Of a DNA stretch of 6,129 nucleotides, positions 1 to 5,307 are shown one piece after another. This DNA is from Limnoraphis robusta CS-951 (lineage in GTDB: Bacteria > Cyanobacteriota > Cyanobacteriia > Cyanobacteriales > Microcoleaceae). A program made the position numbers and the translations under genes. The stretch's first letter is position 1; the number at the start of each line of letters is the position of its first letter. The notes beneath the pieces are model-generated. The model saw only the letters and a list, made by a program, of their open reading frames with translations, ran no database searches and was not told where the DNA came from. The DNA is taken from contig NZ_LATL02000062.1 in assembly GCF_000972705.2 (NCBI RefSeq), forward strand, positions 13,750 to 19,878. Direction: 5' to 3'.

Positions 1-260
1 AAGACTTTGAAGACTTTGATTTGATTTTGGCAATGGATCAAGATAACTATGAATCGATTCTTGACCTCGATCCGACCCGTCAATATCGAGATCAAGTTAA
101 GCTGATGTGCGAGTTCTGTCGCCATCACCGGATCAAGGAAGTTCCCGATCCCTATTATGGTGGCTCTGAAGGATTCAATCGGGTCATTGATATTTTACTA
201 GATGCCTGTGAAGGTTTACTCGAGTACGTGCAGAATCAACCCCAGTTTCAAAGGGCTTAA
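1..260 (+). CDS. Low-molecular-weight protein tyrosine phosphatase, C-terminal part (5' end outside window)
   Basis: The frame is open from base 3 to the TAA at 258-260, so about 85 C-terminal residues are visible. The TTG at 21 is an internal codon, because the preceding residues DFEDFD already match the family lead-in to the conserved strand LILAMD. Further on are KEVPDPYYGG and EGFNRVIDILLDACEGLL, the hallmark end of LMW-PTPs. In this family the Asp of the DPYYG loop (codon 147-149) is the general acid of catalysis. The P-loop CX5R with the nucleophilic Cys lies near the N-terminus and is outside the window, so catalytic competence cannot be judged. The usual length is about 150-165 residues, so roughly half is missing. 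These are cytosolic enzymes that remove phosphate from phosphotyrosine; bacterial members often act with tyrosine kinases in exopolysaccharide control, but nothing here shows the substrate. It ends 119 bases before corA with no clear terminator. Confidence 0.93.
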   Translation, partial: DFEDFDLILAMDQDNYESILDLDPTRQYRDQVKLMCEFCRHHRIKEVPDPYYGGSEGFNRVIDILLDACEGLLEYVQNQPQFQRA

Positions 261-379
261 TGGTGTTGTTGCTCGGGGTTCAGGGGAATGCTGTTTTCAG
301 AGGGTTTGAGCCGTTGTCTCGGCGATCAAATCCTAGAAAATATCCAAAATCTCAACTCAACCTGTGAGAATGGAATCCT

Positions 380-1567
380 ATGGCACACAGTCTTACTCCT
401 TCCCCGACGACAGAATACTTAACTGAAGAAGAGGAAGAGGACTCAAACTTAGACTATTTCTATGATGAACCCGGAACAATACCGGGAGAGCTTGACCTTG
501 AACCTGATGACCCGCAGCCGAAAATAGTCCTGATTAACTATGACTCCACGAAATCTACACGGGTATTACTCAATCAACCTCTAGACTGTATTCCCTACCT
601 GACAACAGAAACCGTCACTTGGTTGGATATTCAAGGATTGGGAAATATTGAAACTTGGCAACAAATGTCGGAGATTTTTAAGTTTCATCCCTTGGCTTTA
701 GAAGATGTGGTGAATGTTCCTCAACGTCCTAAAGTCGTTTACTATGAAGATCCCGATCAAATTGTTATCGTTGCCTGGATGGTTCTGCTCAAACCAAACT
801 CCATGACGCTGCATCGAGAACAGGTGAGTTTGATTTTGGGAGAGAATTACCTGATAACCGTTCAGGAAGAACCCCGATACGACTGCTTACAACCTGTGCG
901 TGATCGGATTCGCAATAATCAGGGTAGCATCCGCAAGCATCGATCGGATTATTTGGCTTATGCCATTTTGGATGCGATTATTGATGGATTTTTTCCCGTG
1001 ATAGAATACTACAGCGATCAACTCGAAGAATTAGAAGATGAAGTTCTGTTTAAACCCACTTCTGATACGTTGAGAAAAATCTATGAAATAAAACAAGAAA
1101 TGTTGGTTTTACGACGGGCAATTTGGGCGCAACGAGAAGCGATTAATATTTTAATTCGCGATCGCACAAGCTTAATTAACAAAAGGGTTAGAGTCTATCT
1201 ACGGGATTGTTATGATCATACGATTAATATCCTAGAAATGCTCGAAACCTATCGCGAACTCTCCGCAGATATGATCAATGTTTATATGTCCACAATAAGC
1301 AATAAAATGAATGAGATTATGAAAATTCTCACCGTCATTTCGACCATTTTTATTCCCTTAACGTTCATTGCCGGAGTTTATGGGATGAACTTCAATCCAG
1401 AAGCCTCTCCCTGGAATATGCCCGAATTAAATTGGTCTTGGGGTTATCCCATTTGCTTGGGGGTGATGTTTGCAGTTGGAATTAGTTTATTTATGTTCTT
1501 TTGGCGAAGAGGTTGGTTTGAAGACTTTTCGGGCTTGAAACCTAAGAAAGAAGTCAAAGAAAGTTGA
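380..1567 (+). CDS. corA: CorA-family magnesium/cobalt transport protein
   Basis: The product is 395 residues, close to family length with a long N-terminal cytosolic domain. The signature YGMNF lies at residues 334-338 (GMN 335-337), directly after membrane segment 1 (about 315-334). A short outside loop containing MPEL (347-350) follows, then membrane segment 2 (about 357-375) and a basic tail rich in Arg and Lys. In CorA pentamers the GMN motif forms the selectivity entrance for hydrated Mg2+, and some members also carry Co2+ or Ni2+. The first 50 residues are strongly acidic, including a run of five Glu at 17-21, which precedes the usual conserved fold. The helical stretch at about 215-310 matches the stalk region. 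The ATG at 380 is chosen because it opens the conserved frame; no good Shine-Dalgarno sequence precedes it. There is no sign of riboswitch control. The neighbours (phosphatase, DUF3352 protein) give no functional hint, so the true ion is uncertain. Confidence 0.95.
   Translation: MAHSLTPSPTTEYLTEEEEEDSNLDYFYDEPGTIPGELDLEPDDPQPKIVLINYDSTKSTRVLLNQPLDCIPYLTTETVTWLDIQGLGNIETWQQMSEIFKFHPLALEDVVNVPQRPKVVYYEDPDQIVIVAWMVLLKPNSMTLHREQVSLILGENYLITVQEEPRYDCLQPVRDRIRNNQGSIRKHRSDYLAYAILDAIIDGFFPVIEYYSDQLEELEDEVLFKPTSDTLRKIYEIKQEMLVLRRAIWAQREAINILIRDRTSLINKRVRVYLRDCYDHTINILEMLETYRELSADMINVYMSTISNKMNEIMKILTVISTIFIPLTFIAGVYGMNFNPEASPWNMPELNWSWGYPICLGVMFAVGISLFMFFWRRGWFEDFSGLKPKKEVKES
1158..1165. repeat. HIP1 octamer GCGATCGC, copy 1
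   Basis: This exact palindromic octamer lies within corA and encodes part of Arg-Asp-Arg (residues 260-262). HIP1 is a highly iterated palindrome of cyanobacterial genomes and supports the host assignment. Confidence 0.95.
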
Positions 1568-1812
1568 AGGTCGGAAAGTCAAAAAATGCAACCCTCACCG
1601 TCATAGAGATCTCATATGAAATAGAGATATTGCCAAATCTCCCTTTGATATGTGATAGTTTGGAAGATCAAAGACCATCACCGAACGTCAAGAAAACAGA
1701 TTCTTATAAGGAAAAACGGATTAAGCTATCTGTAAGAAGTCTATATCTATGCGTTTTATAGTTAAGTTAATCTGTTCTTCCGCTCACTATCCGTTTTAAA
1801 TCGTTGCCCCCC
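1568..1812. other. Intergenic region between corA and the DUF3352 gene
   Basis: This AT-rich stretch of 245 bases shows no supported gene. A 65-codon frame with a TTG start at 1564 runs to 1761, but it overlaps the corA stop, lacks a ribosome site and has no recognisable composition, so I read it as chance. The region holds an 8-base palindrome GAGATCTC (1606-1613) and a 9-base inverted repeat listed separately. No convincing terminator or promoter could be picked by eye, although the DUF3352 promoter must lie here if that gene is transcribed independently of corA. Confidence 0.6.
1713..1797. repeat. 9-bp inverted repeat AAAACGGAT / ATCCGTTTT upstream of the DUF3352 gene
   Basis: AAAACGGAT at 1713-1721 is exactly complementary in reverse to ATCCGTTTT at 1789-1797, with 67 bases between the arms. 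The downstream arm ends 15 bases before the ATG at 1813. It could fold as an RNA helix closing a large loop in the 5' leader or be a split protein site. A 9-base match in a 245-base AT-rich region is not far from chance, so the functional reading is weak. Confidence 0.3.
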
Positions 1813-3546
1813 ATGATGTACAAAAACAAATCATCCCTCTGGCTGACCCTGGGAGCGGCTGCCCTTCTGATCGGAGGGGGTTTCGCTACCTACTACGTTG
1901 TCGTTTCGAGAAAAGCACTCGAAAACGTTCCCATTGGGGCGACTATTGTGCCTCAAGATGCAATGATGGCGGTTTCGTTCTCCACCGAACCTAAACAGTG
2001 GGAAAAACTGCGCGAGTACGGCACGACAGAATCTAAAGCCGCTCTCAACAAAACCATCGGACAATGGCGCGATCGCCTGTTTACCAACAGTGGTTTTGAC
2101 TACCAAAAAGACATTCAACCTTGGGTGGGAGATCAAGTCATGGTAGCATGGCTACCCCATCAAACCATCACCTCCGGTACACTCCCCAAACCAGACTCAC
2201 CCCCTTCTTCCCCCACAGAACCCGCAATGGTGATGGTGTTTCCCATTGACAACCCTCAAAAAGCCCAAGAAGTCCTCGCTCAACCGAAATTACTCACAGA
2301 AGGTGATGTCGTCGAGCGTACCTATCGCGGGATTGAAATTATAGAAACCCAAGGCTTACCGACGCAAAATTATTCAATCGCCGTCTTGGGTGAAAAGTTT
2401 CTACTCGTGACAACCGATGCAAACGCCACAGATCGCACCATTGATACTTTTCGCGGAGAAGCCTCCATTGCCAAAACCACAGGCTATGCAAGTGCGATCG
2501 AAAAAATTAAAACTTCCCGAGCTTTTGCAGAAATTTATCTGAATATTCCGGTGGCTGCGAGTGTCGCCTCTTTCACCTCCGCTCAACCCATTGCGCCCGA
2601 AAATTTAGAAAAATTGCAGCAGCATCAAGGATTTGCCAGCAGTGTGGTTTTAGAATCAGGAGGAATTGGATTTAAAGGCATTTCTTGGTACAAACCCAGT
2701 AGTCAAAAAACCCTAGTGGTTGAAAACAAATCTCAGAATATGCTGCGACGGATTCCGAATAATGCCATCATGGTCATGGCAGGCGGAAATTTGCAGCGAT
2801 TGTGGCAAGATTACAGTAAAGATGCGGCTTCAAATCCGATTGCACCTTTAAGTCCAGAAGCGCTCAGTTCCAGCTTAAAAAAAGCCACTGAGATGGATTT
2901 AGAAAAAGACTTTTTGAGTTGGATGGGCGGAGAATTTGCCCTGTCATTAATTCCAGCAATTCCGAACAAACAAACCCCACAAAAGTTTTCGGCGGGATTG
3001 GCTTTGATGCTCGAAACCAGCGATCGCAAAGCGGCTGAAACGACTTTAGAAAAGTTGGATCAGGTGATGAAGTCCAAAAAATTTCAGGTAGAATCTACTC
3101 AAATTCAAGGCAAACCTGTAATCCAGTGGACCTCTCCCTACGGTGGATTTAGTGTAACTCGTGGCTGGCTGGATGAAAATGTGCTGTTTGCCACCTTGGG
3201 AGCGCCTGTGGCTAATCAAATTTTACCGCTACCCTCAGAAGTGATTACCTCAAATCCCTTATTCAAGGGAACGCTACCCACTGAATTGAGTCCGAATAAT
3301 GGCAGTTTCTTTGTGGATGTCGAACGAGTCTTTGATCGGCGAAATCTGTCTTTACCTCAGCTTCCTCCCCAACAAGCGGTTTGGAGCAATGCAATTCGTT
3401 CTATTGGGGTAACAGCAGCAGTTGTCAGCGATCGCAGCACTCGTTATGATGCTTTTGTCAAAATCAAAGATGGTGTTCAACCGACTTTACCTGCACCGAC
3501 TCAGCCAACGCCGACTCCCGAGGATGAAAACACACCACCCGAATAG
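1813..3546 (+). CDS. DUF3352 family membrane-anchored protein
   Basis: The product is 577 residues from the ATG at 1813. A TTG nine bases upstream would add only MPP and is less likely; an ATG at 1816 is equally possible. No Shine-Dalgarno sequence is evident. The N-terminus is short and basic (MMYKNK), followed by one hydrophobic segment at about residues 9-31, so the rest should face the periplasm or thylakoid lumen. The sequence resembles the cyanobacterial DUF3352 family, whose function is unknown. The outer part looks like two diverged copies: half one about 45-250 (VPQDAMMAVSF at 46-56, PWVGDQ at 103-108, AEIYLNIP at 239-246) and half two about 313-508 (IPNNAIMVM from 314, SWMGGE at 369-374, FFVDVERV at 499-506). 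The last 20 or so residues are a Pro/Thr-rich tail, likely disordered. No catalytic motif was seen. The family call comes from recognition, not a search. Confidence 0.85.
   Translation: MMYKNKSSLWLTLGAAALLIGGGFATYYVVVSRKALENVPIGATIVPQDAMMAVSFSTEPKQWEKLREYGTTESKAALNKTIGQWRDRLFTNSGFDYQKDIQPWVGDQVMVAWLPHQTITSGTLPKPDSPPSSPTEPAMVMVFPIDNPQKAQEVLAQPKLLTEGDVVERTYRGIEIIETQGLPTQNYSIAVLGEKFLLVTTDANATDRTIDTFRGEASIAKTTGYASAIEKIKTSRAFAEIYLNIPVAASVASFTSAQPIAPENLEKLQQHQGFASSVVLESGGIGFKGISWYKPSSQKTLVVENKSQNMLRRIPNNAIMVMAGGNLQRLWQDYSKDAASNPIAPLSPEALSSSLKKATEMDLEKDFLSWMGGEFALSLIPAIPNKQTPQKFSAGLALMLETSDRKAAETTLEKLDQVMKSKKFQVESTQIQGKPVIQWTSPYGGFSVTRGWLDENVLFATLGAPVANQILPLPSEVITSNPLFKGTLPTELSPNNGSFFVDVERVFDRRNLSLPQLPPQQAVWSNAIRSIGVTAAVVSDRSTRYDAFVKIKDGVQPTLPAPTQPTPTPEDENTPPE
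2069..2076. repeat. HIP1 octamer, copy 2
   Basis: Exact GCGATCGC inside the DUF3352 gene, encoding the Arg-Asp-Arg of QWRDRLF. Confidence 0.95.
3020..3027. repeat. HIP1 octamer, copy 3
   Basis: Exact GCGATCGC inside the DUF3352 gene, encoding the Ser-Asp-Arg of ETSDRKAAE. Confidence 0.95.
3428..3435. repeat. HIP1 octamer, copy 4
   Basis: Exact GCGATCGC near the 3' end of the DUF3352 gene, encoding the Ser-Asp-Arg of VVSDRSTR. Confidence 0.95.
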
Positions 3547-3688
3547 AACGACGGTTCTGCTCAATTGCTCAAACTGGCTTCCGTATTTTTACATAAAAAA
3601 TTTCAGAAGATCATACTTGCTGTTGAACTGAAAACTAGAAAATTAACGGAGGCGGTTATCAACAAAAATTGTTAGGCTGAAAAGACTT

Positions 3689-3709
3689 GGGACAATCCCT
3701 CTGTTTTTT
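3689..3709 (+). terminator. Possible weak intrinsic terminator after the DUF3352 gene
   Basis: GGGA (3689-3692) and TCCC (3696-3699) form a 4-bp stem with a CAA loop. TCTG and then six T (3704-3709) follow. An outer AGA/TCT pairing with a bulge could lengthen the stem slightly. The stem is short for an efficient terminator, and it sits only 27 bases before the next start codon, so it might instead belong to the leader of the 119-residue protein. Confidence 0.3.
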
Positions 3710-3736
3710 CATTTCCGTAAGGAATCGAGTTTCAAA

Positions 3737-4096
3737 ATGATGATTCTGACTCTTTTAATTCGGGGCTATATTTTAATCGGTCTGGTCTTTTTTTCTCACG
3801 CTCTCAAAACATTCCTCAAAGATCAATCAACTCCCAAAACTGACACCAGTTCTTGGATAGTTCTCGGACTCGCCACCGTCTTATGGCCGATTGTCCTGCC
3901 ATTATCCTACCTCGAACGTCAAGCCAATGGGCATCGTAGCGATCGCTATACTCCTCATTTTGAGGGGGTTGAACTCAATAAACCCACCGTGCAGTATCGT
4001 CTTTCTGCGCCGCCCTTGGTTGAACGTCAAAATCCTCAACTCAGTGCTTCCCCATCTGATAACAAATATTTCAATAACACGAACAACATTGCCTAA
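3737..4096 (+). CDS. Small hypothetical membrane protein with two predicted membrane segments
   Basis: The product is 119 residues and I do not recognise a named family. Two hydrophobic segments are visible, about residues 3-20 (LTLLIRGYILIGLVFF) and about 40-58 (WIVLGLATVLWPIVLPLSY). They are separated by a polar linker of about 20 residues containing HALKTFLKD. The C-terminal half (60-119) is polar, Asn/Ser/Pro-rich near its end and probably disordered. AAGGA at 3719-3723 could act as a ribosome site but is 13 bases from the ATG at 3737; an ATG follows immediately at 3740. The HIP1 site inside and normal codon use argue that it is a real resident gene. It stands alone between the DUF3352 gene (190 bases upstream) and the riboswitch leader. 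A small cyanobacterial hypothetical protein is the safest description. Confidence 0.7.
   Translation: MMILTLLIRGYILIGLVFFSHALKTFLKDQSTPKTDTSSWIVLGLATVLWPIVLPLSYLERQANGHRSDRYTPHFEGVELNKPTVQYRLSAPPLVERQNPQLSASPSDNKYFNNTNNIA
3939..3946. repeat. HIP1 octamer, copy 5
   Basis: Exact GCGATCGC inside the 119-residue protein gene, encoding the Ser-Asp-Arg of HRSDRYT. Confidence 0.95.
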
Positions 4097-4181
4097 CTTC
4101 CTCTCAAACAACTTCGATCATCTACCTCCGCTTAATCTTCCTCTTTTCAATTAATTTTGATTTCAACTTGTAAATAAACGC

Positions 4182-4191
4182 AGCAATTGCT
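4182..4191. promoter_or_regulatory. 10-bp palindrome AGCAATTGCT just upstream of the riboswitch
   Basis: This perfect palindrome lies 27 bases before the first riboswitch helix, where the promoter of the leader RNA should be. A loose -10-like TATTGT follows at 4203-4208, but no -35 element is found at proper spacing, so I do not call a promoter. The palindrome could be an operator; chance is also plausible. Confidence 0.25.
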
Positions 4192-4217
4192 CCTATCTGT
4201 GATATTGTTTAGGGATA

Positions 4218-4356
4218 GATCGGTTCTGATAGGGGTCAGCTATCAGACTTAAGGGGGAAAGTCCAGTGGAAATCTGGCGCTGTCCCGCAACTGTAATGAG
4301 ACGCTTGCACGTTCTCAGAGTCAGAATGCCCGCCGATCATCTCAGTCCACCGTGAG
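4218..4356 (+). ncRNA. Cobalamin (B12) riboswitch aptamer
   Basis: The conserved series is present in order. GGGGGAAAG lies at 4253-4261, then the P5 hairpin CCAG/CTGG (4263-4266, 4274-4277) with loop TGGAAAT. GCGCTGTCCCGCAACTGTAA follows at 4277-4296, the peripheral stem TGAGA/TCTCA at 4297-4301 and 4313-4317, and the B12 box AGTCAGAATGCCCGCC at 4319-4334. P1 closes with GATCGG (4218-4223) and CCGATC (4333-4338). P2 is a perfect 8-bp stem TCTGATAG/CTATCAGA (4225-4232, 4240-4247). After P1 a small stem CTCA/TGAG (4341-4344, 4353-4356) displays TCCAC (4346-4350), complementary to GTGGA (4266-4270). This is the L5-L13 kissing interaction expected of full-length cobalamin riboswitches. It precedes hupE-cobW and should lower their expression when cobalamin is plentiful. 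Which cobalamin form is preferred cannot be told by eye. Confidence 0.95.
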
Positions 4357-4483
4357 CGCGTCTGCGAGGTACAGATAGTGTTGAATGTGATTTTTTTTGA
4401 TTGCTGGCAATCTAGACTTCCGCCGCTACATCGGGAAGTTAATAATTTTCAACAGTTTAAATCCAGATCTTAACTCACCTTTC

Positions 4484-4519
4484 CCCCTGGCTGGCTAACA
4501 GTTATTGGGGTCTATTTTT
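4484..4519 (+). terminator. Terminator-like CCCC/GGGG hairpin followed by TCTATTTTT
   Basis: CCCC at 4484-4487 can pair with GGGG at 4507-4510, possibly with an inner CTG/CAG (4491-4493, 4499-4501). The stem is followed directly by TCTATTTTT (4511-4519). It would be mutually exclusive with pairing of 4479-4488 to the aptamer core, as expected of an attenuator. The stem is short and the loop large, so it is weak as an intrinsic terminator. Confidence 0.3.
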
Positions 4520-4523
4520 GTGT

Positions 4524-4560
4524 GGAAAGCAAGTTAATCAAGGGAGGAACTGCTTTCCTC
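4524..4560 (+). promoter_or_regulatory. Hairpin presenting or hiding a Shine-Dalgarno-like AAGGGAGG
   Basis: GGAAAGC then AGTT (4524-4530, 4532-4535) pairs with AACT then GCTTTCC (4548-4551, 4552-4558): 11 bp with one bulged A at 4531. The 12-base loop AATCAAGGGAGG (4536-4547) contains a strong Shine-Dalgarno-like element. In a competing fold, GAGGAA (4544-4549) pairs exactly with TTCCTC (4555-4560) and would bury part of it. The element ends 54 bases before the chosen ATG at 4602, and no standard start codon stands at normal spacing after it, so its role is uncertain. Confidence 0.4.
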
Positions 4561-4601
4561 AGCAGGTTGTTTTATTCTCATTAAAATTGAATTCAATCAA
4601 G

Positions 4602-5258
4602 ATGTCTAAACTCAGAAATTTTCAACTCAACTCTTCTATTGCTGTCGGCTTATTATTAAGTCTCAGCCTGATGATTATCGCTTCCCCCGCCAGCGCTCAT
4701 CATCCTTTTGGCGGTGAAACCCCTTCAAATTGGCTGGAAGGATTTCTCTCGGGTTTAGCTCATCCCGTCATCGGTTTAGATCATTTTACCTTTGTTGTGG
4801 CTATCGGGTTATTCGCTGCACTCAAAGGTTCTACAGCCGGCTTTTTCATTCCCTTCTCGTTTATTTTAGCAACTCTTAGCGGAACCGGACTTCATCTTTT
4901 AAATGTTAATTTACCTGTTCCAGAAGTGGTAATTTCTGCTTCTGTACTCGCGTTTGGAATCTTGCTCACCCAGAAAAATAGCCCCAATTTAGTAGGGTTA
5001 ATTAGCCTCAGTATTCTCGCTGGAATTTTTCATGGTTATGCTTACGGAGAAGCCATTGTTGGGGCGCAAATGACACCGCTCATTGCCTATTTATCAGGCT
5101 TTGCTCTTGTGCAACTGATTGTTAGTTTAATAGCTTATCAAATCGGACGATTCACTCTGAAAACCATTCCGGATCAACCCAATCTCAATCTGCGGTTTGC
5201 TGGATTTACAATCTGTGGTGTAGGTGCGGCTTTTCTAGCAACAACATTGCTCGGTTAA
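4602..5258 (+). CDS. hupE: HupE/UreJ family metal permease, probable cobalt transporter
   Basis: The product is 218 residues from the ATG at 4602. The frame extends upstream to a TTG at 4518, but the ATG gives a proper signal peptide: basic start MSKLRNF, hydrophobic core at about 13-27, and a site after SPASA (residue 32), leaving a mature N-terminus of HHPFGGE. The family motif HX5DH is present as HPVIGLDH (54-61) and the second motif as FHGYAYGE (143-150); both are tied to metal transport in HupE. Several hydrophobic segments follow (about 63-83, 84-100, 108-123, 129-145, 158-180, 199-217). Family members import nickel or cobalt. The cobalamin riboswitch upstream and cobW 49 bases downstream favour cobalt for B12 synthesis, and no hydrogenase or urease gene is in view. 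No clear ribosome site lies just before the ATG. The gap to cobW has no terminator, which suggests an operon. Confidence 0.9.
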   Translation: MSKLRNFQLNSSIAVGLLLSLSLMIIASPASAHHPFGGETPSNWLEGFLSGLAHPVIGLDHFTFVVAIGLFAALKGSTAGFFIPFSFILATLSGTGLHLLNVNLPVPEVVISASVLAFGILLTQKNSPNLVGLISLSILAGIFHGYAYGEAIVGAQMTPLIAYLSGFALVQLIVSLIAYQIGRFTLKTIPDQPNLNLRFAGFTICGVGAAFLATTLLG

Positions 5259-5307
5259 TATCTTCAATCAACTGATTCTCACCTGTAAAAAATCCTCAAA
5301 AAACGCT

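Larger units (their letters stand above)
4357..4601 (+). promoter_or_regulatory. Long riboswitch expression platform / 5' leader of hupE
   Basis: These 245 bases between the aptamer and the hupE ATG hold no supported gene but many potential helices. GATTG/CAATC (4399-4403, 4408-4412) has a CTGG loop. ACTTCC/GGAAGT (4416-4421, 4434-4439) has a 12-base loop. CTTTCCCCCT (4479-4488) is exactly complementary to the aptamer-core strand AGGGGGAAAG (4252-4261). CCCC (4484-4487) can pair with GGGG (4507-4510). GGAAAGC (4524-4530) can pair with GCTTTCC (4552-4558) or, over six bases, with 4479-4484. The regulatory output must be in this stretch; whether it acts on transcription or translation is not settled. 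Confidence 0.6.

Noticed and set aside
1..18. Tandem duplication of AAGACTTTG
   Set aside because: It encodes the start of a family-conserved segment (DFEDFD) of the phosphatase and needs no special explanation.
1564..1761. 65-codon + strand reading frame after corA
   Set aside because: It starts with TTG overlapping the corA stop, lacks a ribosome site, and its translation shows no domain-like pattern; chance is the simpler reading.
1831..3029. Minus-strand frames opposite the DUF3352 gene
   Set aside because: They are antisense shadows of a well-supported gene and show no independent protein features.
3545..3558. AGAAC/GTTCT hairpin at the end of the DUF3352 gene
   Set aside because: Only a 5-bp stem overlapping the stop codon, with no T run after it; not supported as a terminator.
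3891..4154. Alternative + and - frames over the 119-residue gene
   Set aside because: The frame chosen has membrane segments and a HIP1 site reading in the same phase as the other genes; the others look like shadows.
4361..4398. TCTG/CAGA hairpin followed by eight T as a riboswitch terminator
   Set aside because: The stem is only 4 bp and lies 15 bases before the T run, so it does not form a canonical intrinsic terminator.
4518..4601. 28-codon upstream extension of hupE from a TTG
   Set aside because: It would place a polar, Cys- and Gln-containing segment before an otherwise proper signal peptide; the ATG at 4602 gives the expected family start.
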